Source: Dolomedes plantarius (taxonomy: Eukaryota; Arthropoda; Arachnida; Araneae; Dolomedidae). Taken from it: DNA of 64,000 bases. This document shows positions 43,274 to 54,520 of the stretch, one piece after another. A model generated the notes under the pieces. It saw nothing but the letters and a program-made list of their open reading frames with translations. It was not told the origin of the DNA and searched no databases. The DNA lies in assembly GCA_907164885.2 (NCBI GenBank), contig OU015490.1, positions 232,908,241-232,972,240 of the forward strand, in the 5' to 3' direction. The translations under genes and the position numbers were made by a program. Every line of letters begins with the position of its first letter. The stretch's first letter is position 1.

Positions 43274-44688
43274 TGCTGGCCACCCAAATTGCAACACCAA
43301 GAAAAATAAGAGATATCACAACAAAATTTATTTTGTAGATAATATGTTGACCAAGTATCAAATGATTAAATTTATAGACTTCTGTGAAGTGTGGTTCCTG
43401 CCAAAATCAGTAGCCAGAGTAGCCGCCATTGTTGGAGATCACCGCTGCCACACGCCTCGGCATTGATTCAAAGAGACTTTGGATGAGTTCTTGGGGTACA
43501 GCAGACCAAGCAGCTTCCACACGTTGCCAAAGTTGATCTGCTGTGGCAGCTGGGGATGGAATCTGGGTCAATCGTCGAGCAACCATGGACCACATGTTTT
43601 CTATCGGCGAAAGATCCGGAGAGCGACCAGGGAAGCAATTCAATCTGGCGATTGACGAAGAACCGTTGGACAATGCGTGCCACGTGTGGTCCCGCATTAT
43701 CCTGTTGAAACCGCATTATCCTGTTGGCTGTGGGCAAGCCCTGAAGGTAAGGAAGGACAACTGGCTCCAACACCTCGGAGATGTAGCGCTGGCTGTTTAA
43801 AGTACCGGCAATGCGTACTAGAGGTGTGCGAGAGTGATATCCAATACCGCCCCATACCATAATTCCCGGTGCAGGACCAGTGTGGCGGTGCATAACGCAG
43901 CTGTTCAGCATCCTCTCTTCACGGTGTCTCCAGACTCGAATGCGACCATCGTGGTGTTGCAGACAGAAGCGTGACTCGTCAGTAAAGACAATTTCATTCC
44001 ATTCTGCCGTCCACATCCTTCTGTCATCGCACCATTGGCGGCGGAGACGTCTGTGGTTCTGCGTCAAGGGTAGACAAAGCAATGGACGTCTTGTGGACAG
44101 ACCACTCTGCTGTAAACGGCGTCGAATGGTACGCGCAGACACTGGATGATGCGTTACAGACTGCATGTGCTGTGCTATGGTTCGTGATGTGACTGAGCGA
44201 TCCGTCACTGCCATGCGCACAATTTGCCTGTCATCACGTGAAGTGGTGCGCTGAGGTGGATGCGATCGAACACGCCGGTCCGTCGTACCCTCCTGCATCC
44301 AACGATCACATATCCGCATTACAGTTGTTTGGTTTCGTCCAACACGACTAACGATTTCCCTGAAAGATAATCCACAATCTCGGTAGGCCACTATCCTTCC
44401 TCTGTCGAACTCGGATACTTGATCAAAAGATGATCGCTGTTTTCGACGAGGCATAATTGATCGGTTTTTTTTTGAAAAACCACAAGAAAAACACAATTGC
44501 CGAACTTGAAATCGTCGAAATCTCCAAGCCTTAAATAGCGCTTTGAAGTGGCGCCACAGGCGCGCGTGATGTGCGTCTGCGCTGAAATTCTAATCATTTG
44601 CATATCTCACCTCCGCTAATGCATGTTGTAAATTTCATGTTTTTTGCATGTTTCCTTCAGGGTGTTGCATTTACAGTGGCCAGCAGTG
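43271..44688 (-). mobile_element. Tc1-like element copy B, 1,418 bp
   Basis: Same TIRs as copy A (CACTGCTGGCCAC...). TA at 44689-44690 on the right; on the left the target merges with the (TA)n/CA tract. Confidence 0.93.
43407..44454 (-). pseudogene. Tc1-like transposase, copy B, frameshifted
   Basis: Start at 44454 (MPRRKQRSS). It lacks the premature stop of copy A but has two other lesions. A local duplication next to the second catalytic Asp adds four codons (TANRIMRFQQDNAGPH for TAIFQQDNARPH). A 5-base loss in the segment before SPDLSPIENMW shifts the frame near 43620. The rest continues in the new frame to the stop at 43407. Confidence 0.93.
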
Positions 44689-44732
44689 TATTTTACGTTG
44701 TTGAATTTTTCCCCCACCAAAATTTTTGGCAC
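44689..44732. repeat. 44-bp perfect inverted repeat, left copy
   Basis: TATTTTACGTTGTTGAATTT continuing through a CCCCCACC core to TTTTTGGCAC. The exact inverse is at 51212-51255. Confidence 0.9.
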
Positions 44733-45566
44733 CCATGTCTATAGAACTAACTGCCTATAGAACTGCTTAGGAAACCAAACATGGAAATTACGTATAATAA
44801 CTAATTGACTACGTATCATTATTTAGCTTATTTAATTTCTCAAATAACTTAATTGATTTCATGAATATGTGACTCTGAAAACTTTACAATGGGAATTCGA
44901 AGGAATTTCAACAAGACAAAATTTTTACATGTAGCAGCATAATTTCTAATTCATATTGAGCCATTTTCGTTCGTTAAAAAGGAAACTATCTGGAACAAAG
45001 TTTTGGCTGCGTAGCAAGAGCGGAAAAAATTAGCTTTCACTCTGTAGCGTTTTAAATTATAGAGAAATTTACAATACATATCCAATGCATAGATGGCAAA
45101 GAGCCAAATATTATCATCTAGGCTTTAATTAATCATTGGACGAAGGTCGTGCAACTGTTTATGCATCAGGGTAAGAATAACACGAAACACTCCCAGATTT
45201 TTTTCACTTCACATTTAAAAATACGGTGAGATGTTTTAATAACTTTAAAATTTAGGAATTTGATAACTTGTAAGTGATATTTTACCGGCAGTGCTACTTA
45301 TAATATGAAGAACGACGCAAAAGTCTACAATTTTAGGACTCTTATAGCCGTTTAAAAACTTAACTAATATTCTTTCATGTCTGAAACTTTTGAAAGAAGC
45401 AACAAGATGATTTAATAACAACTACTGCCCCACAAAAGTGGTCGGAGAGGTTTAGTTTTCGAAAAGTGATACCAAATAATAAAACTAGAAGAAATGTTTC
45501 TCTGTCTAAAGTATGAGTTTCCTTATTTTTGTATTGATTATTTTATCAGAAAAGAAAACACTAATC
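44733..45566. other. AT-rich spacer, no gene recognised
   Basis: No coding or mobile-element signal was supported. Confidence 0.5.
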
Positions 45567-45822
45567 CAGGGGTGGCTCCAGTCGAGAGATTTTTTTTTTT
45601 TTGGGGGGGGGGGGGCAACGTCGGCTCTTATCGTGTTATATATATATATATATATATATGGGTATATATATAAGTAATAAACATCGTCTCATTTTAAATT
45701 TAAATTCATTTAGTATTAGGTATACGATTATATAATTTTAGGCTATGAAAAATAATACACCGGGCTTTTTTTTGAGGGGAGGGCAATTGCCCCTACTGCC
45801 CCCCCCCCTGGATCCGCCATTG
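45567..45822. mobile_element. hAT-type MITE, 256 bp
   Basis: CAGGGGTGGCTCCAG at the left and CTGGATCCGCCATTG at the right, close to the tips of the 3.6-kb hAT at 17892. Flanks CACTAATC and AGCTAACC are only a weak 8-bp match. It contains poly-T/poly-G and a short (TA)n. Confidence 0.7.
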
Positions 45823-46347
45823 AGCTAACCCAAGAATTAATACCTATACCTGAAAGACAGAAAATGTTATCACAAAAGCATTCGGGCTTTAACAACATTT
45901 TAAATAAATTCGTGCACGGTAAATATAAAGTGTAAGTAAATGACACTGATTTGGTAACGAAACAATGTGCACCCTTTCAGAAATCACCCTTTTGAATTAA
46001 TTACGTACAGTTTTTTCGGTATTTTTAAAATTTCATTGTTTTGCTGTGTCAAAACTTATTTAAGATAATAAAAATACTGAGAAACTCGTTTGCTCTCAGA
46101 AAAAAGAGAGTTTGTTTTTAAAAAAATATAAAATTGTTAATTTAAGGCGTTCTGTAATTTCCGATGAAAAAAAAAATTTTATACGAAACACCATATATTT
46201 AAAAATAAAAGAATATCTAGTATCATTCGAGTGGTTTCATGGAATAAATATCATTCCTTTTAGAAATATTTTAAAAGGTCAATTGTATATGCTCCAAAAC
46301 TTTCAGCAGAACTGCATGATTCATATGTAATATCTAAGAATCTAAAG
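45823..46347. other. AT-rich spacer, no gene recognised
   Basis: Nothing supported. Confidence 0.5.
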
Positions 46348-46537
46348 CTGTGATTCCCAACCGGTATGCCGCGGCACTTTAGGGTGCCGCAAAATCGGCC
46401 AGGAGTGCCACCAATTTTTTTTTGGTATAAAGAAACAAATATTAGTAGGGACCACTTAAAATAAATATTAAGTTGATAACAAACATTTGTGCTTTAAGAA
46501 TCAGTAGCAAACAAAACTGTATTGCAGTCCTCTAGTG

Positions 46538-47511
46538 CAGTGATTCTCAACCACTGTGCAGCGAGATTTTTCAAGTGTGCCGAAACTGCGAATACCCATA
46601 CATAAGCGACGTCAGACCAGTAGTTCAATCAGTTCCACCTTTCAAGCGGGGACTGGATGAACCAATGCATTCAAAGGAATCAATTAAGAAGAATCAATTA
46701 ATTCGTGCTGGATTAATCTTAGATACGATTATCCGACAATACCACAAAAAGCTTTAAGTGCGTTGTTACAATTTTCCACATCTTATTTGTGCGAATTCGG
46801 ATTTTCGTCTTTGACCAAACTAAAAACGAAAAGAAGATCCAGACTTTTAAATCTAGATTACGAAATGAGAGTAGCATTATCATTTTTACATCTAAATGCA
46901 AATGAAGTTATCAAAAAAAATATCAGGTAGTGTCTTCTAACGAAAATACCACGGGTTATTAACGTGGGATTACTTACCGTTGCTTACCTCTTTTGTATAT
47001 ATGTATGTATGTGTTATGTATATATATGTATCTATATATATGTACGTTTGTACATATATACATATATGTATGTCAAAATTTCGACGCATTTTGGTACTTT
47101 TCTGTTTATCTGTTTACTGCATGTCCAAGCGATACAGATTGGGTTTGGCACGCTACCAAAATTATAACTCGCTAGGTACGGACGTTATTTTTTTAGCGTC
47201 TGAAATTTTGCTTTCCGGAAGACCGTTATGGATGAACGTAATCCTACGTTAAAACAACAAGCTCAAATTTCGCATAAAATGTAATTCGTAGTTAAATAAA
47301 CATTTTGGTTACTTTGTAATGCAATTTCATTTTATATTTCACTGAAAATTATTTCGCATGCTATTTTTACAAGATATATTATAGGTACATCAATCACTTA
47401 TCCAAGTAAAATTCTTTTAAATTTATTTTATTGATAGTGTGGCGCTAATTTATTAAAATTTATCAAATTATTAAAAATGTACCTTGATGAAAAACAGATT
47501 GAGAATCACTG
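46538..47511 (+). mobile_element. Inner hAT (Charlie-like) element, 974 bp
   Basis: TIRs CAGTGATTCTCAACC and inverted CAGTGATTCTCAATC. A perfect 8-bp duplication CTCTAGTG is at 46530-46537 and 47512-47519. It carries only the end of a transposase. Confidence 0.9.
46575..46925 (+). pseudogene. hAT transposase C-terminal fragment
   Basis: An open stretch to 46757, then in another frame SYLCEFGFSSLTKLKTKRRS and LDYEMRVALSFLHLN. These are the dimerisation-domain motifs of Charlie/ZBED5-type transposases. Catalytic core absent. Confidence 0.8.
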
Positions 47512-47790
47512 CTCTAGTGTAATACTATACTGAATCCCATGGCTATTTTTTTAAACTGTATTATCAAATCCTATTCTAGTGTTTGCTACTTATGCTTTCC
47601 AATAAATAAATAAAAACGCAATGGAGTAAGTATTTGTTTGATCTTAAATATGACATGTATATAATATAAACTTAGCTTTGTTTTAAAATTAAAAAAAATT
47701 GAAATCACTGAAATTCTAACAAAGGTGCCCCGAGTTTCAAATCTCATTCCAAAGGATGTCGCAGGTGTAAGAAGGTTAGGAATCCGTGAT

Positions 47791-48019
47791 ATAAAGATAG
47801 TTAAATATGATTGTGAATCCGATAAAATGGGGGTAAGGAAAAAAATTACTTTCGCATTGAACTGTAAGTTCGTAGTAATTCACAGATTAATTTAAAACTC
47901 AACATTTAAAGCTAGTGCAGTTTTTGATATAACTGCCGCACCCATCTCTGTATTTGCGTAATTCTTTCACTTTTGTTCACAGAAAAATTCGGTTTGAAAG
48001 CATTTCGTCTTCAGGATGT

Positions 48020-48024
<5 letters not shown>
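47791..48024. other. Spacer, no feature recognised
   Basis: AT-rich; nothing supported. Confidence 0.4.

Positions 48025-48108
<84 letters not shown>
48025..48108. repeat. (CA)n-(TA)n microsatellite
   Basis: About 48 bp of CA followed by about 34 bp of TA. Confidence 0.95.
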
Positions 48109-48110
<2 letters not shown>

Positions 48111-48497
48111 GTAGCGTTATGGTAGATGTTATATATCCGAAAAATTCAATTTTATGTTTTAAGTTGATATGTCACACTTAAAATTGGTTCTTTAATGTGG
48201 CAAAAACTAATAGTGCAGTTATGAAATAATACTAAGTAATTCGTATTGGCAAATGTTGTTATGTATAAAAGAGGTAATACTTGGTCCCTAATTGAATATT
48301 TTAGTCCCTAATTCAAAATTTTAATTGAAGACCAGCCATATGCTTGAATATGAGTATTAACTAAAGAATATTTGGATTGAAAAACTTAATTGAGCGATTT
48401 TATATTTCACAAAAAAAGTTACTTTTTTAATTTGACGAAGACATGAAAAAAATGACATATCAACATCTGCCATAATGCCACAGATTGCATATACATA

Positions 48498-48665
48498 CAG
48501 TGGAATCTCGATCGATCGTTTTCGGATCCATCGTTTTTCCGTATGTGTCGTTCATTTTATCCAGTCCCAACGATCATATTGCTTTGTTATGTTTCCGCAT
48601 CTATCGTTTTCCCGCATTTATCGTTCATTTCAATCGGTCCCTTGAAAAACGATAGATCGAGATTC

Positions 48666-48670
<5 letters not shown>
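48498..48670. mobile_element. pogo/Tigger-type MITE, 173 bp
   Basis: CAGTGGAATCTCGATCGATC at the left; the right end reads inverted TAGTGGAATCTCGATCTATC. TA on both sides (48496-48497 and 48671 on). Internal repeats of ATCGTTTTCCG. The right TA is the first unit of a (TA)n tract. Confidence 0.85.
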
Positions 48671-48732
<62 letters not shown>

Positions 48733-48857
48733 TTCATAGAATTTTTAATAGCATCCTTTATCGGAATTTTTCTCTAAATCGAAAATCTAAGAGACACTTT
48801 AATGACAAAAGAAGAAAGGAACAGCGTACAAAATTTCACATAGGTTCTAAATAAGTA

Positions 48858-48895
<38 letters not shown>
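48671..48895. repeat. Two (TA)n tracts (48671-48728 and about 48860-48895)
   Basis: Pure TA runs separated by about 130 bp of unique AT-rich sequence. Confidence 0.95.
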
Positions 48896-48898
<3 letters not shown>

Positions 48899-49985
48899 CT
48901 TAAAGAGATAAACCACGAAGAGTTTCATCTTCAGATAAATATGGTTTATGTACAGCCGAGTACTTAGAAGGAAATACGCCATTAAAATACTGTATCTGGT
49001 AGTGTAATAATCTAAGAAACAAGCGGTTTATGTCATTTTTTTAGAAAAGCCCCCAATTATGTTTTAAGCCAAGAAAATTAAAAAAAAAACTACCTTCTTT
49101 TTAAGAATTTTGTGTCTCGACCTCCTTTATTTGAGATTCTAAAGCACTGTTTGTTTATGGTATGATCATATAATCAGTACATCTTTGTAAAAGGCACAAG
49201 TCCGGTCATTTTCGTGACATGTTGTGGCGGCTTTTAAAAGCTAAGCAATACTTAAGCGTTAAAAAAAAAATGAATAATTCCAGAGATCGCTCTATTTGTG
49301 GAACTGACTTTTGCACTTGAGAAATTTGTTTCTTTAATTTAATCATTTTCTTTCTCTTTTCGCGAGTTTGGTGAGAACAATGCTTCGGGTTCTCATTGTA
49401 AAACGTGGTTGGATTTGAGAAATTTCCCGAACCACATCGCTACAAACAAACGTAGAACAAAAAGAAGAAAAAGAAGTCGGGAGAATTCAGGTTTCGTTCT
49501 CAAATTAGATTGTGTCCCCGTTATTTTTTTTTTTTTTCTTGTTCTCCCTTGCGCAGCAGCAAGAGAAGGTGCTTCAAGTTTCTGCATAGTGCGCTCTATA
49601 AGGTAGTCTTTGAAGCTTCTAAAAATAACGATTTGAGCGCTGCAGATCTTTATAGTATTGCTTCGAAAAGGCGCCATATGACGTTCTTTCTATCGCACGA
49701 AAGTTGAAGATTTTTTTTTCTTTCGTCCACTGTTTTGTTAAAGATTGATGACTGTAAATGAATAAAGATTTATGATGTTGGACAAAAGACAAAGGAGAAC
49801 AAAAACATGGAGACTAAAGAAGGAAATTAAGTTTTTCGCAAATTGAGTGTAAACTCTTTTAAGTTGCTGGATTCTGACTTGTTGATATCACAAGTGACTT
49901 CAACGACGTAAACAATTTAAAAAAGCTTTAAAGTTAGGATTTGAGAATTATGTCATTCAGTTCATTTGCTACTTATATAGGATGA
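48896..49985. other. Spacer without recognised gene
   Basis: A moderately GC patch near 49540-49680 (GCGCAGCAGCAAGAG, AAAAGGCGCCATATGACG) has short open frames on both strands but no known motif. Confidence 0.4.
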
Positions 49986-49989
49986 CAGA

Positions 49990-50650
49990 TTTGATGGGAA
50001 CATGTGAAAAAGCCTTCACTTCCCCAAACCATTTATATTATTTCAAATCCCCATCGAAATTGAGAGGATTTTGAAAAGTCTGTGAGGATGTAAGTCCTTC
50101 TATGGATGTGGGAAATCGAAATATAGTAGTCTGACACTATCAGCTGCTTATCTATTATTAAACAAATTGTTTTAAAGTTTTATTTTAATAGGAACTCTTA
50201 AAAGAACACATGTGCAAAAGCCTTCACTTTCCCAAACCATTTATAGGAGTAAACATTTGAAATCCCCATCGAAATTTCTTGAGAGGATTTTGAAAAGTGT
50301 GTGAGGATGTAAGGACCTTCTATGGATGTGAAAAATCGAAAAATAATAGTCTGACACTATCAGCTGCTTGTCTATTATAAAACAAATTGTTTTAATGTTT
50401 TATATTAATAGGAATTTTTAATAGAACACATGTGCAAAATCCTTCACTTCCACCATCCATTTATAGCAGTAAAAATTTGAAATCCCCATCGAAATTTCTT
50501 GAGATGATTTTGAAAAGTCTGTGAGGGTGTAAGGACTTTCTGTGGATGTGAGAAATCGAAATATAATAGACTGACAATATCAGCTTCTATTAAACAAATC
50601 AGCTATTATTAAACAAATTGTTTTAAAGTTTTATTTTAATAGGAAGTTAT
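49990..50650 (+). repeat. Tandem array, about 208-220-bp unit, 3 copies
   Basis: CCTTCACTTYCCCAAACC landmarks at 50013, 50221 and 50441. Each unit continues AAATCCCCATCGAAATT, then GTCTGACACTATCAGCTGC, then AACAAATTGTTTTAA. Non-coding. Confidence 0.88.
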
Positions 50651-51211
50651 TCAGTGGTTTTAATTAATTGTTTTACAATTTTTTTAGACATATTTTTCCT
50701 TTTTCGCGATGTAAATCAAGAACTAACGATTTTCTAATACTTTTCCTTTTCTTGAATTTGTTTTGCAAGCAAAACAATGAAATCGAAGTAGAAAACATTA
50801 TGGGACAACTTCAAAATTCAGAAGACGATTTTTGAAATGTTGTACACTGAATTTTATTCAAATCATTGCCTAAACTTATGTATTGTACTTACCGGAAACG
50901 AACGTTTTTGAAATCGTAATAGTATCCCTATACTTTGGTGATAATATTTTAAGTCCTTTAAGAGAAGATATTATCTATAGATTTTTTGTTTAAAATTAAT
51001 AATGGAAAATAATGCACAATATAATTTCTAATTATTAGCATATTGGTCTATAAATAGGTTTTGAGGAATCTTATTTGAAACATACGTGTTTCTCAAATTG
51101 GTGGGTGAGTTTAGTTGATTGAATATCCACTCAGGGCCAGGAGAATTCGTTGGAGCAAAAAGTCTTTAGATCCGATTAATCTAACGAATGATTACTGAGC
51201 ATAAGTGAAAC
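50651..51211. other. AT-rich spacer, no gene recognised
   Basis: Nothing supported. Confidence 0.5.
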
Positions 51212-51255
51212 GTGCCAAAAATTTTGGTGGGGGAAAAATTCAACAACGTAAAATA
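51212..51255. repeat. 44-bp perfect inverted repeat, right copy
   Basis: GTGCCAAAAATTTTGGTGGG continuing to CAACAACGTAAAATA; exact inverse of 44689-44732. Confidence 0.9.
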
Positions 51256-51685
51256 GTTAAATATATAAATGAAAATATGTACATCGTGTATCGATGACCT
51301 CTAAAGGAAAAGCGAAATGTGATAAAAGGTATTTGATAATTTAGAGGTCTGTATGTCGTCTGGATAGTTCAGAGGGGAAAACGCCTACTTACAGGGTAAG
51401 AGACTCGTGTTGTTCTGTATTCCTTGTTCTGACAGATTGTCGTTACGATACACAATCTAAAAGAAGAGTTTATTTTCATTTTAGCACCATGTGAGATTCT
51501 AATGGCATTTAAAACTATTTTTTTTCGAATTCATGTACTAGAAAACCCAACTGAAAGTTTCAATTTAGTGATTTATATTCTTTTACATTGACGTGAAATC
51601 ATAGGTTAAATCAGTATTGATGAGCTGAGAAATATTCTGTATAAAAGCATCTGAGCTCTGTATTATGAGCATTCTAAAATACATA
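51256..51685. other. Spacer, no feature recognised
   Basis: AT-rich; nothing supported. Confidence 0.45.
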
Positions 51686-52640
51686 CACTATATTGCCAAA
51701 AGTAGTCACATATATAAAGACACAGTCAGAAGAGTAAAAGTGTATTTATCTCAAACAATCAGTATGTTGTTGGATCACCTTTGATGGCAGCGATTGCCTC
51801 GACCCTTCGAGGCATGCTTTCGACCAATTTCTAGCACGTAACCGCTGCGATTTATCTATATTCTTCGACTAAAGCCTCTGTCAAAGAACTCTTATTGGAG
51901 GGCATTCTCAGTTGGAAACGAATCCCGCATTCTAGTTCATCCCTTAAGTGCTCGATAGAATTTAGTTCGGTACTGTAAGCTGGCCAAACTAATTTTTGTA
52001 CGGGTGTTCCTTCAAACCAGTCCTCGACAGAGATGGATGTGGGGCAAAGGGGTAGGTCATGCATGCTGAAAGAAACAATGCGGTAGTACTCTTCCGAAGT
52101 ATTACCATTCGGAATTGTTTGAAGAACATAGTCATATTAAATGTTTATATACCCCTCAGAGTTTATAGATGAAGGCAAAACAACCAAAAGACTCAGCTCT
52201 TCCCAGAAGAAACAGGACCAGACCATCACAGAGCTCCCTTCCGAATTTACCGTTTGAGACAATGCAATCAAGAAAAAAGAAAACAAAAATAATCGGGCAA
52301 ATGCTTCGCTTAGGTACTTCCATCCGATTGGAAAAAATTTGGGGCTTGATTTATCACTCCACATAACATTTTTTTCAATCGACTATTGTCCATGTACGAC
52401 GTGCTAAAGCCACTACATTCTATCTCTGCCCCTAGGTCTATTGATGTGCGACTTGTGGACAGCCGATGTGCCATGCATTCGATATTATGTAGTTCCAGAC
52501 GAATTGTATAGTTACAACTATCAGTTCCTGTGTATTGGGACCATATGAAGCCAATGCTGATGCAGTCACAGAGAATTTTCTTTAGAGTTCTCACTAAGCA
52601 TCTCTTCCCTCGATCGTTCAATTTGTATCGAATCTAAAAT
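51686..52640 (-). pseudogene. Tc1-like element with decayed transposase
   Basis: The left tip after TA is CACTATATTGCCAAAAGTAG, a common Tc1 end. Minus-strand pieces: VWSDKSSPKFFPIGWKY (first Asp region, near 52330), GSSVMVWSCFFWEEL and NSEGYINI (52137-52290), then LVWPAYSTELNSIEHLRDEL (about 51930-51990), where the usual SPDLNPIEHLWDEL is altered at the catalytic Asp. Multiple shifts and stops. The right TIR was not identified. Confidence 0.8.
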
Positions 52641-53084
52641 CTTTAGTTCTTTTAACCCCGTTCTGTTGATAAAACCTTTCCAGGTATATCCCCTATATAA
52701 GGTTACACTCGGGTACAGCTTCATATATTGTCAGAGCTTACGATTTTAAGAACATTTGCAATTTTTAAAATCGAAAAACGTATACTTCAAAGAGGTTTTT
52801 TTTAGATATAGTTCTCCATTTCAGAATTACTATTGTATTTCATATGATTGGAAAAATATCAATCAAATGCTTCATGTTAGCATTTGAAATCAAACTTTGC
52901 GTTTTTTAAATCAATTTTTGTAAATATTTAAAATTTAACGTCTCAGATTCTATTAACCATATTATAAAAAAAACAGATTTTTCCTACTCATCCACACGGG
53001 ATTATCATTTGCGAGTTATTCGAAAACTCTAAATCATTTAAAATTACTCTTGTTGTGGCTTATTCCTCAAGGTCTTGCCGAAGG
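52641..53084. other. AT-rich spacer, no gene recognised
   Basis: Nothing supported. Confidence 0.45.
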
Positions 53085-53279
53085 CTAGACCAAGTCCAAG
53101 AGATCGTGGACTCTCAAAAAGTCATACACGAGAAGAGGCGCAGTAAATAGGTCCTCATGCAGCAGCCCCATACAGTCGAATAGGTGGGCAGGTGATTCCG
53201 GAGATGAAGCACATTTAGTGAAACTTCGAAAAGTTTTCTGTCCATTGACAAAAGTAAGACTCCCGATATGTCCACTCAT
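53085..53279 (-). pseudogene. Non-LTR retrotransposon C-terminal tail
   Basis: 64 codons: MSGHIGSLTFVNGQKTF, SSPESPAHLFDCMGL and VYDFLRVHDLLDLV to the stop. The pattern (GH..SLTF, SPAHL.DC, DFL...DLV) matches the end of RT/RNase-H polyproteins abundant in spider genomes. The H..C pattern resembles the zinc-binding tail after RNase H. The body of the element is absent. Confidence 0.65.
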
Positions 53280-53926
53280 GAGTCTACCAATGGTGACCTG
53301 GACAGCTCTGTCCCTTTTAATTGTGAAGGCGCCACCAGGAGATTTCCCAGAATATCAGGAGTGGGACGGAAGAGTCATCCATGATTTCTGGTTTGATATC
53401 TTTATTTTTGAGCACATTTCGGAGAAGTTTAAAATTACTGCATTATATTAATACTCGGGGTCTAATTTTTGGATTTTATGAATTTTCGCCCATTTTAAAA
53501 TCCAATATCTTCTTTAATTCTAGACATCCGATTGCACTGAACAATTATTATTATTACATTTTTTTATGTGTGTGTGTGTGTGTGTGAGCACTTCTATTTC
53601 CTGTCTTATCTTCTTATGAACATCGGTCTCGTAGTGTGAGCCCTAGAGACTAATGACAACAAAAACATCATTGAACATTTTTTATGATACGTCTACTAGC
53701 GTACTATCGTTTGTGTATGTTCGAAATATCGGAATCAGCAAAATGATATTAGGGTTCCAATTTTTTACAGATTCTGAAATTTAATATTTCTAATTCTGTT
53801 CTTTGGATTATACTAAAAATTTTTTTTTTCTAGACACATCCTCCATAGGACTGTTATTTCTGTATCATTCGAAAAATCAAAATCCCCTACATCCAAATAA
53901 CGTTAGAAGTTACCATGAATCGTTAA

Positions 53927-54516
53927 CCCTTCAGCGGGCGCGCCCGTGTATAAAGTGCAGCATTTTCGTAAGTTTGAATGGTTTGTGTTTACAAGTAAGG
54001 TTTGAATGTTTTAAGCAGTTTCATATTATATAGCTACACCCTTTCTAATGCCAGTTTGATTTTCTGATTTATGTATTCCTTTCCATTCATTGTTAGTCGT
54101 GATTTAACCGTGGTAAACCAGCGATTATACTGGATTGCAATACGACAAAATTATGAGTTGATGTAGTAGATCAAATGTGCAGCTATTACACGGTATTCCG
54201 CATATCACGAAGATGGACAATCTCATTTTTTTAATGTTTTTGGACATAATAGGAATCGATTCTCAAGTTGTCCTTAGATGCATTAAACCAGACAGTTTTG
54301 AAATAAGGCCAGTGTATCTGCCTTCTTTGGCCTTTAATTATAAACATATCTCAATATTATCGACATTTTATATCTTGTCATAAAACGTAGAATTATTATT
54401 TTCAATTTGAAACTAAACGTTTATTACAAAAGGAATAATCAAGGTTGAAAGAGACGTTGCACTTTGTGCAACAAGCGCCTGCTGGTATTCCAAAAATTGG
54501 CGCGCCCGTTGAAGGG
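53927..54516. mobile_element. piggyBac-type MITE, 590 bp
   Basis: TTAA on both sides (53923-53926 and 54517-54520). TIRs CCCTTCAGCGGGCGCGCCCG and inverted CCCTTCAACGGGCGCGCC. TTAA target plus CCC tip are diagnostic of piggyBac. No transposase inside. Confidence 0.92.
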
Positions 54517-54520
54517 TTAA

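Larger units (their letters stand above)
46348..47790. mobile_element. Outer hAT (Charlie-like) non-autonomous element
   Basis: Left CTGTGATTCCCAACC and the inverted right end ATCACGGATTCCTAACC, with GGTATGCCGCGGCAC inside. The target duplication is degenerate (TAAAG shared). It encloses a second hAT. Confidence 0.6.
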
